From Candidatus Omnitrophica bacterium UBA1562 (lineage in GTDB: Bacteria > Omnitrophota > Gorgyraeia > Gygaellales > Profunditerraquicolaceae), in NCBI GenBank assembly GCA_002322525.1, contig DCOU01000007.1, positions 13,256 through 19,994 on the forward strand: a stretch of 6,739 bases of DNA, given 5' to 3'. Both the position numbers and the translations under genes were made by a program. This document shows, piece after piece, positions 1 through 5,744 of the stretch (position 1 is the first letter of the stretch; each line of letters begins with the position of its first letter). The notes beneath the pieces were generated by a model, which saw only the letters and a program-made list of their open reading frames with translations, did no database searches and was not told where the DNA came from.

Positions 1-324
1 ATTGATATTGCAGGAGTCTATTATTGTACCCACCGCCAGGCAGACAACTGTTCCTGCAGAAAACCCAAAACCGGCCTCATTGATATGGCAGTGAACAAAC
101 TTAAAAATAAAGGCTTGGAGCCGGAATTGAATCAGAGCTATTTTATCGGAGACACAATCCAAGATATAGAAACCGGAAGAGCGGCGGGCCTGAAAACCAT
201 CCTTGTTTTTTCTGGAAAAGAGAAGCCGAATAATAAAGATAAGTGGGCTATCCTTCCCGACTACACTGCAAAGGATATATCTGGTGCAGTTGATTTGATC
301 CTCAGGGTCTCTAAAGATTTATAG
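1..324 (+). CDS. gmhB: D-glycero-D-manno-heptose-1,7-bisphosphate 7-phosphatase (GmhB-like HAD phosphatase), C-terminal part
   Basis: This is the last 107 residues of a gene whose start lies left of the window; the frame is open from base 1. Seen: a C-x-H-x5-C-x-C cluster (C9, H11, C17, C19 of the visible part), followed at once by RKPKTG, then the HAD motif GD-x3-D (D51, D55) and GRAAG. Known: GmhB enzymes of HAD subfamily IIIA carry exactly this zinc loop before CRKP and use GDxxxD to bind Mg2+. They remove the 7-phosphate of heptose bisphosphate in the cytoplasm on the way to ADP-heptose for lipopolysaccharide core. The nucleophile motif (DxDGT) should lie upstream and cannot be checked. 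A histidinol-phosphatase-type member of the same subfamily is the main alternative. The next gene starts 46 bp downstream on the same strand, with no obvious terminator between. Confidence 0.82.
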   Translation: MDIAGVYYCTHRQADNCSCRKPKTGLIDMAVNKLKNKGLEPELNQSYFIGDTIQDIETGRAAGLKTILVFSGKEKPNNKDKWAILPDYTAKDISGAVDLILRVSKDL

Positions 325-370
325 CTGGAGACCCGTCATAAAAATAGGTTTTTTAAAGTTCTTGTTTTAA

Positions 371-1486
371 ATGAAAATAATCATTGCTTATGCCTCTGCA
401 GGCACAGGACACCGTCGGGCAGCGCAGGCTTTATACAATTATTTTAAGGAAAATTGCTCTACCCGCGATTTAAAAATAATAGATGCCTTACAAAAAACTA
501 ATTTTATTTTTAGGAATCTTTATAGCTGCGGCTATCTATTTTTAGTAAATCATGCCCTCTGGTTATGGCATTTTGGTTTTTGGCTAACCTCTATTAAAGC
601 CTTTAGGCCCATCACTGGCATTTTGATTTCTATTATAAATCGGCTAAATACAAAGGATTTCTCTGAGTTTTTAATTCAAGAGGAGCCAGATTTTATTATC
701 TCAACCCACTTTTTTCCGTTAGAGATTGCAACATACCTTAAAAGAATTCAGAAACTCAAGTCTAAACTCGTGAGCGTGATTACGGATTTCGGTATCCATC
801 CCTTTTGGATATTAGGCGGTACTGATATGTACATCGTAGCTTCGGATTCTAGCAAGGAGCAACTAATCCTTGAAGGAATTGGAGAGAATAAGATAAAAGA
901 TTTTGGTATACCCATAGATTCAAAATTCTTAAAGCAATATGAAAGGGATATTTTATGTAAAAAATTTGCTCTCGAGCCAAATAAATTTACGATATTAATT
1001 AGTACCGGTTCTTCCGGAATAGGTAAGATTGAAGAAATCGTGGATTCGTTATATAAGGAGGTTCAAATTTTGGTTGTCTCGGCCCATAATAAAATATTAT
1101 ATGAAAGTTTAAAGAAGAAAAATTACCCAAAAGTGAGGGTCTTTGGATTCATCGATAATATGCAGGAGCTAATGGCTGTTTCGGATATAATTATTACCAA
1201 GCCCGGAGGCCTGACTATCTCTGAAAGTTTAGCTATGGGCCTGTTACCTATTTTTATCACCGCCATTCCCGGCCAGGAAACAGAGAATGCGAAAATTCTG
1301 GCCAAAAAATCAATAGGGCTAAATTTAAAAGACGTTGCTTCGCTCAAAGATACAGTCTTAGATTTTAGAAACCATCCTGAGAAATTGGAAAGTATGAAAG
1401 AGAAAATTAGGGAATTAAAAAGGCCATTTGCCCTAAAGGAGCTATGTAATGTTATATGCCAAGGTAGTTTTAGGGCTACCTGTTGA
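371..1486 (+). CDS. GT28-family glycosyltransferase, MGDG synthase / diacylglycerol glucosyltransferase type
   Basis: The 371-residue protein has the two-domain GT-B layout of the MGDG synthase / UgtP / MurG group. The N-terminal domain starts with a glycine-rich AGTGHRRAA loop (residues 10-18), typical of MGDG-synthase N-domains that contact the lipid acceptor. The C-terminal domain has the TGSSG turn and, at residues 277-282, KPGGLT followed by SESLAMG, the family's nucleotide-sugar binding signature. IPGQE follows at 299-303. By family knowledge it transfers a sugar from a UDP-sugar to a membrane lipid such as diacylglycerol at the inner face of the membrane. The exact donor and acceptor cannot be read from sequence. 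No signal peptide is evident; hydrophobic stretches near residues 50-90 may aid membrane association. The upstream ribosome site is weak. The last 38 bp overlap priA, so the two are probably cotranscribed and translationally coupled. MurG itself is less likely, because the N-terminus is of the MGDG-synthase type. Confidence 0.85.
   Translation: MKIIIAYASAGTGHRRAAQALYNYFKENCSTRDLKIIDALQKTNFIFRNLYSCGYLFLVNHALWLWHFGFWLTSIKAFRPITGILISIINRLNTKDFSEFLIQEEPDFIISTHFFPLEIATYLKRIQKLKSKLVSVITDFGIHPFWILGGTDMYIVASDSSKEQLILEGIGENKIKDFGIPIDSKFLKQYERDILCKKFALEPNKFTILISTGSSGIGKIEEIVDSLYKEVQILVVSAHNKILYESLKKKNYPKVRVFGFIDNMQELMAVSDIIITKPGGLTISESLAMGLLPIFITAIPGQETENAKILAKKSIGLNLKDVASLKDTVLDFRNHPEKLESMKEKIRELKRPFALKELCNVICQGSFRATC
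1437..1441 (+). promoter_or_regulatory. Shine-Dalgarno site of priA, inside the upstream gene
   Basis: AGGAG lies 7 nt before the ATG at 1449, within the coding sequence of the glycosyltransferase. It is one of only two strong ribosome sites in the window, and it fixes the priA start despite the 38-bp overlap. It points to translational coupling. Confidence 0.75.
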
Positions 1487-3299
1487 GGGCCCATTTGACT
1501 ATAGTGCGCCTTCGCCCCTTCATAAAAGGATAAAAGAGGGTGTGCGGGTATGGATTCAATTCCGCGACAAAAGGAAATTGGGTTATGTGGTGAAAGTTAC
1601 CGGAACGACAAATATCGAACATGTTAAACCCATATTAGAAATAATCGATAATTCGCCCGTATTAGATAAAAATATGCTTTTACTTACTAAAAAGCTATCC
1701 GATTACTATGGTTGTTCCTGGGGAGAGGCAATTGAGACAGCTTTGCCGGAAGGTTTAAGAAAAGGTAAAAAAATAACAAATAATATAGAAGAACGCAAGG
1801 CTCTTAAGCATAAAGATAACCAGGAGGCGAATTTAATCCATGACTTAAATAAAAGTGCAAGGTGGGATATTTATCTAAGCCAGATAAAGCAAACCATAAG
1901 TAATAATAAATCAGCAATAGTTTTATTGCCCGATATCAAATCGGTTTTAAAAGCAAAAGAAGCTGTCGCTACAAACTTAGGAATTTCGCCTGTGATTTTA
2001 TATAGAAAGCAGCCCAAAGAATTAGAGGAATGGCAAAAAGTGAAAGAGTCTAAATTTAATATTGTAATCGGCACGCGCTCCGGCATCTTTGCGCCGGTTA
2101 GTAATCTGGGCCTCGTAATTATAGACGAAGAGCAGGACGCTGTTTATAAGCAGGACCGGGTCCCGCATTATCATGCCAGGGAAGTTGCATTTATGCGAAT
2201 AGCAATTGAGAAAGCAAAACTGATATTGGGCAGCGCCTCGCCGTCTTTGGAAAGTTTTTATTTAGCCAAAAAAGGAAAAATCAAATATAAGCTTTTACCT
2301 AGAATTAGAGATTACCCTGTGATAAAAATTATTGATATGCGGCAGGAGCAACGTTACTTTAAACAAAGAGATATAATTTTATCCAAGTATTTACAGGATT
2401 GTATTACTCAGGCCTTAGATACCAAAGGTAAAATACTTTTATTTCTAAATCGGCGCGGTTTTGCCACTTTTGCCTCCTGCCGTAATTGCGGCACAGTTTT
2501 AAAGTGCCCGCGCTGTAATATTAATTTAGTATTTTATTTTAAAGATAATATACTAAATTGCCGTTACTGTAATTTTAAAATGCCCCCACCCCGGATTTGC
2601 CCGAGTTGTAATTCTGCTTACATACGATACCTGGGAACAGGCACAGAAAAGATAGAAAGTGAATTATCTAGGATTTTTCCACAGGCAAGAATCAGCAGAT
2701 TAGATAATCTGCAGGATTGGGATATTGAGGATGCGGATATATTTATATCTAGCGCATCGATAATTAAAAGGACAGATTATAACTTTGATCTTATCGGCAT
2801 CCTATCTATAGATAATTCCTTAAATCGTATTGATTTTCGCTCAACCGAGAAGGCATTTGGTTTATTGGTTGGGCTGCTTGCGCTGACTAAAGAAAAAGTA
2901 ATAATTCAGACTAATTTACCCAAACATTATTGTTTCCGCGCGTTAGAAAACAAAGACATTAGTATGTTTTACGATGAAGAATTAAAGCAAAGAAAGCAAT
3001 TGAAGTTTCCGCCTTACCGGCATTTGTGCTTGGTAAAATTGCGGGGAAAAAAAGAGAACAGCGTTAAAGAGGCAAGTAACGCATTATTTGATAGGTTGAA
3101 TAAATACGGGGAAAGCAATAAAACCATAACGGTTGTTTCGCTTAATCCCGGCCAGCCGGAGAAATTACGCGGTAATTTCTATTGGCAGATATTGATTAAA
3201 GCCAGTTCTCCATTAAAAATAGTCAGATTCTTGAAATTACACTTAAAAAAATTCTCGCATTCAGGTATAATAGTAACGATTGACATAGGCCCTGTTTAG
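1449..3299 (+). CDS. priA: PriA-like primosomal protein N', helicase motifs degenerate
   Basis: The 616-residue protein is short for PriA (E. coli 732). Known: PriA recognises stalled forks and D-loops in the cytoplasm and reloads the replisome. Seen, in order: the N-terminal DNA-binding start (GPFDY, 14-18); a motif Ia-like LLPDIKS (159-165); IGTRSGIFAP (207-216); IIDEEQ (224-229); LGSASPSLES (260-269); NRRGFA; eight cysteines in four CxxC pairs (344/347, 353/356, 371/374, 384/387); LGTGTEK (395-401); and the C-terminal FPPYRHL. These identify PriA firmly. Odd: the Walker A region (expected GVTGSGKTEVY) reads DLNKSARWDIY at 132-142, DEEH is DEEQ, motif V (expected GTQMxxKGxDF) reads SSASIIKRTDY at 434-444, and QVAGRAGR is replaced near 474-482. 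ATP hydrolysis is therefore unlikely. The reading frame is intact, so this is not simple decay. The start is chosen for its strong Shine-Dalgarno site and for the PriA-type N-terminus. It overlaps the upstream gene. Confidence 0.9.
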   Translation: MLYAKVVLGLPVEGPFDYSAPSPLHKRIKEGVRVWIQFRDKRKLGYVVKVTGTTNIEHVKPILEIIDNSPVLDKNMLLLTKKLSDYYGCSWGEAIETALPEGLRKGKKITNNIEERKALKHKDNQEANLIHDLNKSARWDIYLSQIKQTISNNKSAIVLLPDIKSVLKAKEAVATNLGISPVILYRKQPKELEEWQKVKESKFNIVIGTRSGIFAPVSNLGLVIIDEEQDAVYKQDRVPHYHAREVAFMRIAIEKAKLILGSASPSLESFYLAKKGKIKYKLLPRIRDYPVIKIIDMRQEQRYFKQRDIILSKYLQDCITQALDTKGKILLFLNRRGFATFASCRNCGTVLKCPRCNINLVFYFKDNILNCRYCNFKMPPPRICPSCNSAYIRYLGTGTEKIESELSRIFPQARISRLDNLQDWDIEDADIFISSASIIKRTDYNFDLIGILSIDNSLNRIDFRSTEKAFGLLVGLLALTKEKVIIQTNLPKHYCFRALENKDISMFYDEELKQRKQLKFPPYRHLCLVKLRGKKENSVKEASNALFDRLNKYGESNKTITVVSLNPGQPEKLRGNFYWQILIKASSPLKIVRFLKLHLKKFSHSGIIVTIDIGPV

Positions 3300-3300
3300 T

Positions 3301-3420
3301 CGGTTAAGGTTACGGTTACGAAGCCCGTATCGTTTATCGGTTACGTCTATCGTCTAAAAAAGACGTAACCCTAACCTAACTACGAAACGGGCAGCATTAC
3401 CCTAACCGAATTACGTAACC
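3301..3420. repeat. Intergenic quasi-palindrome built on GGTTACG units
   Basis: This fills nearly all of the 139-bp priA-fmt gap. The left part has 6-bp tandem units (GGTTAA, GGTTAC, GGTTAC at 3302-3319), with another GGTTACG at 3339-3345. CGTAACC occurs inverted at 3364-3370 and 3414-3420. The core is a perfect 10-bp stem: GGTTACGTCT (3339-3348) with AGACGTAACC (3361-3370). Outer arms pair imperfectly: GCCCGT (3323-3328) with ACGGGC (3387-3392), and CGGTTA (3301-3306) with TAACCG (3403-3408). It may act as a transcript hairpin or attenuator, or be a REP/MITE-like remnant; function is unknown. Confidence 0.75.
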
Positions 3421-3438
3421 AGACTGTAAAATAAGTAG

Positions 3439-4392
3439 ATGAATATTGTATTCTTCGGCAGCTCACCTTTTGCAGTTCCGTCGTTAAAAGCCTTAAAAAC
3501 CAGCGGGCATAAAATTAGTTGCGTAGTGACACAGGCGGATAGAAAGAAGGGGCGGGGGCTTTCTTTGGGTGGTACGGCAATTAAGATGGTTGCTGAAGAG
3601 TCTAATCTAAAAATTTATCAACCCGAACGAATTAATACATCGCAAGCTATAAGTTTATTGGAAGAGTTGAGGCCAGACTTATTTGTAGTTATTGCTTACG
3701 GCCAGATATTATCTTCCGGGATTTTAAATATCCCCAAGATATTTTCTGTAAATGTCCATGCTTCGCTTCTGCCTAAGTATCGCGGCGCAGCCCCTATAAA
3801 CTGGGCGCTCATTAAAGGAGAAAAGACGACGGGGATTACTGCTATAAAGATGGCCAAAGAGATGGACGCTGGCCCCATAATCTTACAAAAGGAGATAGAG
3901 GTTAGCAATGATGATACAGCAATTACATTAGAAGGGAAATTATCAGGAATGGCTGCGCAGTTGGTTTTAGCTGTTCTTTCGTCTCTTGAGGAGAATGATT
4001 ATAATTTAATGCCTCAGGATGAAGATAATATAGGTTTTGCGCCTAAACTTAAAAAAGAAGATGGGCGAATTGACTGGAATAAACCCGCTTGGGATATTTA
4101 CAACCTTATCAGGGGCTGCATTAGCTGGCCGGGTGCATTTACTTATTATAAGGGTAAATTATTAAAGATATATAAAGCAAGAGTTAGTTCGCAAGTTCGC
4201 AAGTTCGCAAGTTCTAATCCCGGAGAAATCCTGGAAGCCTCCAAAGAAGGAATAGTTGTATCCACAGGGAAGGGTAATATTATCATTGAAGAATTACAAA
4301 TAGAAGGTAAAAGAAGGATGAAGGCAGAAGAATTCATCTCCGGCCATAAGATTAGCGCAGGAGATAGACTGGGCTACCCCGCACCTTTTTAG
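3439..4392 (+). CDS. fmt: Methionyl-tRNA formyltransferase
   Basis: The 317-residue protein has the usual length for Fmt (about 310-320). It transfers a formyl group from 10-formyltetrahydrofolate to initiator Met-tRNA in the cytoplasm, which allows bacterial translation initiation. Seen: the Rossmann-like start IVFFGSSPFAVPSL (3-16); a QADRKKGRG loop (32-40) that in the family contacts the tRNA acceptor end; the formyltransferase signature NVHASLLPKYRGAAPI (105-120); and MDAGP (142-146). Catalytic N105, H107 and D143 correspond to E. coli N106, H108 and D144. The C-terminal OB-fold domain follows, from about residue 205. The start is the only one giving the full N-terminal strand, although no strong ribosome site precedes it. 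Odd: an 8-bp tandem repeat sits in the C-terminal domain (residues 250-259), and the final codons form one arm of a hairpin. def, often placed between priA and fmt, is absent. Confidence 0.96.
   Translation: MNIVFFGSSPFAVPSLKALKTSGHKISCVVTQADRKKGRGLSLGGTAIKMVAEESNLKIYQPERINTSQAISLLEELRPDLFVVIAYGQILSSGILNIPKIFSVNVHASLLPKYRGAAPINWALIKGEKTTGITAIKMAKEMDAGPIILQKEIEVSNDDTAITLEGKLSGMAAQLVLAVLSSLEENDYNLMPQDEDNIGFAPKLKKEDGRIDWNKPAWDIYNLIRGCISWPGAFTYYKGKLLKIYKARVSSQVRKFASSNPGEILEASKEGIVVSTGKGNIIIEELQIEGKRRMKAEEFISGHKISAGDRLGYPAPF
4187..4214 (+). repeat. 8-bp tandem repeat (GTTCGCAA, 3.5 copies) within fmt
   Basis: Three perfect copies of GTTCGCAA and a further GTTC run head to tail inside the fmt coding sequence, encoding roughly VRKFASS in the C-terminal domain. 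Because 8 is not a multiple of 3, gain or loss of one unit would shift the frame. The upstream flank makes GTTAGTTCG, which resembles the repeat units ahead of the first GalT gene. Confidence 0.9.
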
Positions 4393-4438
4393 GTATTCAA
4401 AAAATACCAAAATATTTGAATAAATAAAAGGTGCGGGG
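4377..4438 (+). terminator. Large hairpin at the end of fmt, probable terminator
   Basis: A perfect 13-bp inverted repeat (CCCCGCACCTTTT at 4377-4389 with AAAAGGTGCGGGG at 4426-4438) encloses a second perfect 8-bp stem (TATTCAAA 4394-4401 with TTTGAATA 4415-4422). It starts within the last codons of fmt and spans its stop. The tail after the stem (TTAATT) is only weakly U-rich, so a classic intrinsic terminator is likely but not certain. The T run at 4386-4390 on the left arm would not serve the + strand. Confidence 0.5.
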
Positions 4439-4451
4439 TTAATTCGCAGAC

Positions 4452-4472
4452 GTCCCGACGAATCGTCGGGAC
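4452..4472. repeat. Short perfect palindrome, GTCCCGACGA arms
   Basis: GTCCCGACGA and its exact complement TCGTCGGGAC are separated by a single A. It is GC-rich in an AT-rich spacer and lies just before another hairpin. This is the form of a REP-like or bidirectional transcript-end hairpin. No T-run follows on either side. Confidence 0.7.
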
Positions 4473-4473
4473 T

Positions 4474-4505
4474 ACAACTTACGTCACTTGCGTTCCGTAA
4501 GTTGT
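4474..4505. repeat. Second hairpin, ACAACTTACG arms
   Basis: A perfect 10-bp stem (ACAACTTACG 4474-4483 with CGTAAGTTGT 4496-4505) encloses a 12-nt loop. It begins one base after the preceding palindrome, giving a paired-hairpin module between fmt and the GalT genes. Confidence 0.7.
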
Positions 4506-4525
4506 CTGGCTTATTAAAAAAATAG

Positions 4526-4553
4526 TTGCAGTTCTAGTTCGCCATGATATAAT
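4526..4553 (+). promoter_or_regulatory. Candidate sigma70-type promoter for the GalT pair
   Basis: A perfect TATAAT -10 box (4548-4553) lies 16 bp after TTGCAG (4526-4531), a half-matching -35 box. It would start transcription near 4560 and give a leader of about 55 nt before the ATG at 4617. It follows the fmt hairpin, so a fresh transcript for the GalT pair makes sense. The -10 box sits in the unpaired centre of a quasi-palindrome. Confidence 0.5.
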
Positions 4554-4575
4554 GTTGCAATATTATTTAGCCCGT

Positions 4576-4615
4576 GAACTAACGAACTATAGGACTCTAG
4601 AACCATAGAACCAGA
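4576..4615 (+). repeat. Five tandem 8-bp units in the leader of the first GalT gene
   Basis: Five consecutive octamers, GAACTAAC, GAACTATA, GGACTCTA, GAACCATA and GAACCAGA, end one base before the start codon. Inverted relatives lie at 4524-4541 as three 6-bp units (AGTTGC, AGTTCT, AGTTCG). TAGTTCG (4535-4541) pairs with CGAACTA (4583-4589), and GTTCTAG (4531-4537) with CTAGAAC (4597-4603). The array occupies the place where a Shine-Dalgarno site would be expected, and none is visible. Confidence 0.75.
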
Positions 4616-4616
4616 T

Positions 4617-5642
4617 ATGCCGGAATTAAGAAAAGACCCGATTATAGGTAGATGGGTAATCATTGCTACTGAGCGCGCAAAACGGCCAGACCAATTCAGC
4701 GGCCAACCCCAAGAGGCTTATGTTGAGAAGCCCTGTCCTTTCTGCGAAGGAAGCGAGTCTCACACTCCACCAGAAATATATGCCTTAAGGCCAACTCATA
4801 CACCACCAAATAGTCCGGGTTGGGAATTAAGGGTAGTGCCAAGTATCTCGCCATTTTTAGAAATAGAGGGAGACCTGGACCGCCGAGGAAAGGGTTTATA
4901 CGACATGATGAGCGGTATCGGCGCACATGAGATTGTTATTGAGACTAACCAGCATATAGGTAATATGGCAGATTTAAGCGCAGAACAAGTGTCAAAAGTC
5001 ATAACCTGTTATATAGATAGAATGGTGGACCTGGAGAAAGATAAGCGTTTTAAATACGTTTTAGTGTTTAAAAATTACAGCTGGATAGCCGGTGGCGGTA
5101 GGGTTAGACATTCAAGGTCTCAGTTAATCGCCACTCCTGTTAATCTCAAACGCGTAAAAGAAGAGCTGGTAGGCGCACGGCAGTATTATGATTATCACGA
5201 GAGATGCGTGTTCTGTGATTTAATAAAACAGGAATTAGAATCGAAAGATAGGCTTATCCTTGATATCGACGGTTTTATTGCCATTACTCCATTTGCCTCA
5301 AGATTTCCTTTTGAAGTCTGGATTTTACCTAAGAAACATTCCAGCGATTTTATTAATCTGGAGATGTCGATGCGCCTTGACCTGGGCAGGATTTTGAAAA
5401 AGATTCTTATGAAGTTAAAAAAGGGCTTAAATGACCCGCCTTACAATTATATTTTACATACCGCGCCTTTCCGGCGCCCAAAAGTAGGTTATTGGAAGAG
5501 CATCGAAAACGATTATCACTGGCATATTGAGATTACGCCACGTTTAACCCGCGTTGCCGGTTTTGAGTGGGGTACGGGTTTTTATATCTGTCCTTTGCTG
5601 CCTGAAGATGCAGCCAAGTTCTTACGTGAAGTAGATGTATAG
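4617..5642 (+). CDS. GalT-family (galactose-1-phosphate uridylyltransferase-like) protein with altered active site
   Basis: The 341-residue protein is a full-length member of the GalT family of the HIT superfamily. Known GalT enzymes swap UMP between UDP-glucose and galactose-1-phosphate in the Leloir pathway, through a uridylyl-histidine intermediate. Seen: RKDPIIGRWVII at the N-terminus; zinc ligands CPFC (C40, C43), H113 and H165; H281 in LHTAPF; and HWH at 301-303. Odd: the HPH (or HSH) motif reads H165-S166-R167-SQ, so the nucleophile (E. coli H166) is Arg. The loop before it is GGGRVRH, with two further arginines and one extra residue compared with the tandem partner downstream. The ordinary transferase reaction is therefore doubtful. 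It could be a pseudoenzyme subunit, an enzyme acting without a covalent intermediate, or a binding protein. The rest of the fold is well preserved, which argues against decay. The start aligns with the paralogue; no Shine-Dalgarno site is seen. Confidence 0.88.
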   Translation: MPELRKDPIIGRWVIIATERAKRPDQFSGQPQEAYVEKPCPFCEGSESHTPPEIYALRPTHTPPNSPGWELRVVPSISPFLEIEGDLDRRGKGLYDMMSGIGAHEIVIETNQHIGNMADLSAEQVSKVITCYIDRMVDLEKDKRFKYVLVFKNYSWIAGGGRVRHSRSQLIATPVNLKRVKEELVGARQYYDYHERCVFCDLIKQELESKDRLILDIDGFIAITPFASRFPFEVWILPKKHSSDFINLEMSMRLDLGRILKKILMKLKKGLNDPPYNYILHTAPFRRPKVGYWKSIENDYHWHIEITPRLTRVAGFEWGTGFYICPLLPEDAAKFLREVDV

Positions 5643-5645
5643 GAT

Positions 5646-5721
5646 AAGTGTGTAAGTGTGTAAGTTTTTAAGTGTGTAGGAGCAAAACTTAAAAATACTT
5701 TACACTTAACACTTATACACT
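5646..5721. repeat. Octamer-repeat quasi-palindrome between the two GalT genes
   Basis: Four tandem 8-bp units (AAGTGTGT, AAGTGTGT, AAGTTTTT, AAGTGTGT at 5646-5677) are followed by an inverted arm of ACTT-led units (5687-5721). The two arms pair imperfectly into a long AT-rich hairpin with a short loop near 5678-5686. It could lower transcription into the second gene or protect the upstream mRNA; neither is shown. Confidence 0.75.
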
Positions 5722-5734
5722 CCGAAGCGACGAA

Positions 5735-5739
5735 AGGAG
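5735..5739 (+). promoter_or_regulatory. Shine-Dalgarno site that fixes the TTG start of the second GalT gene
   Basis: AGGAG within AAAGGAGC lies 5 nt before the TTG at 5745. No in-frame ATG or GTG lies nearby, and the alignment of the protein with the upstream paralogue (xELRxDPI) supports this start. Confidence 0.7.
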
Positions 5740-5744
5740 CGAAG

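Noticed and set aside
1123..1494. Reverse-strand open frame of 123 codons
   Set aside because: It lies antisense to the well-supported glycosyltransferase gene, has no family signature and no ribosome site; the other reverse-strand frames in the window are likewise shadows.
1449..3299. priA as a pseudogene
   Set aside because: Despite lost ATPase motifs, the frame is uninterrupted for 616 codons, all eight zinc cysteines are kept, and the ribosome site is strong.
3369..3407. CCCTAACC repeats as telomere-like sequence
   Set aside because: There are only two copies, inside a quasi-palindrome; the similarity to telomere units is coincidental.
3404..3432. Separate promoter for fmt (TAAAAT at 3427-3432)
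   Set aside because: There is no recognisable -35 at the right distance, and AT-rich matches of this quality are expected by chance.
4187..4214. CRISPR-like or protein-repeat array
   Set aside because: The units are directly abutting 8-mers without spacers, so this is a simple tandem repeat. The same applies at 4576-4615 and 5646-5677.
5697..5721. Promoter for the second GalT gene (TTTACA ... TATACA)
   Set aside because: The spacing between the boxes is far too short (about 10 bp), and the boxes are part of the ACTT-unit repeat arm.
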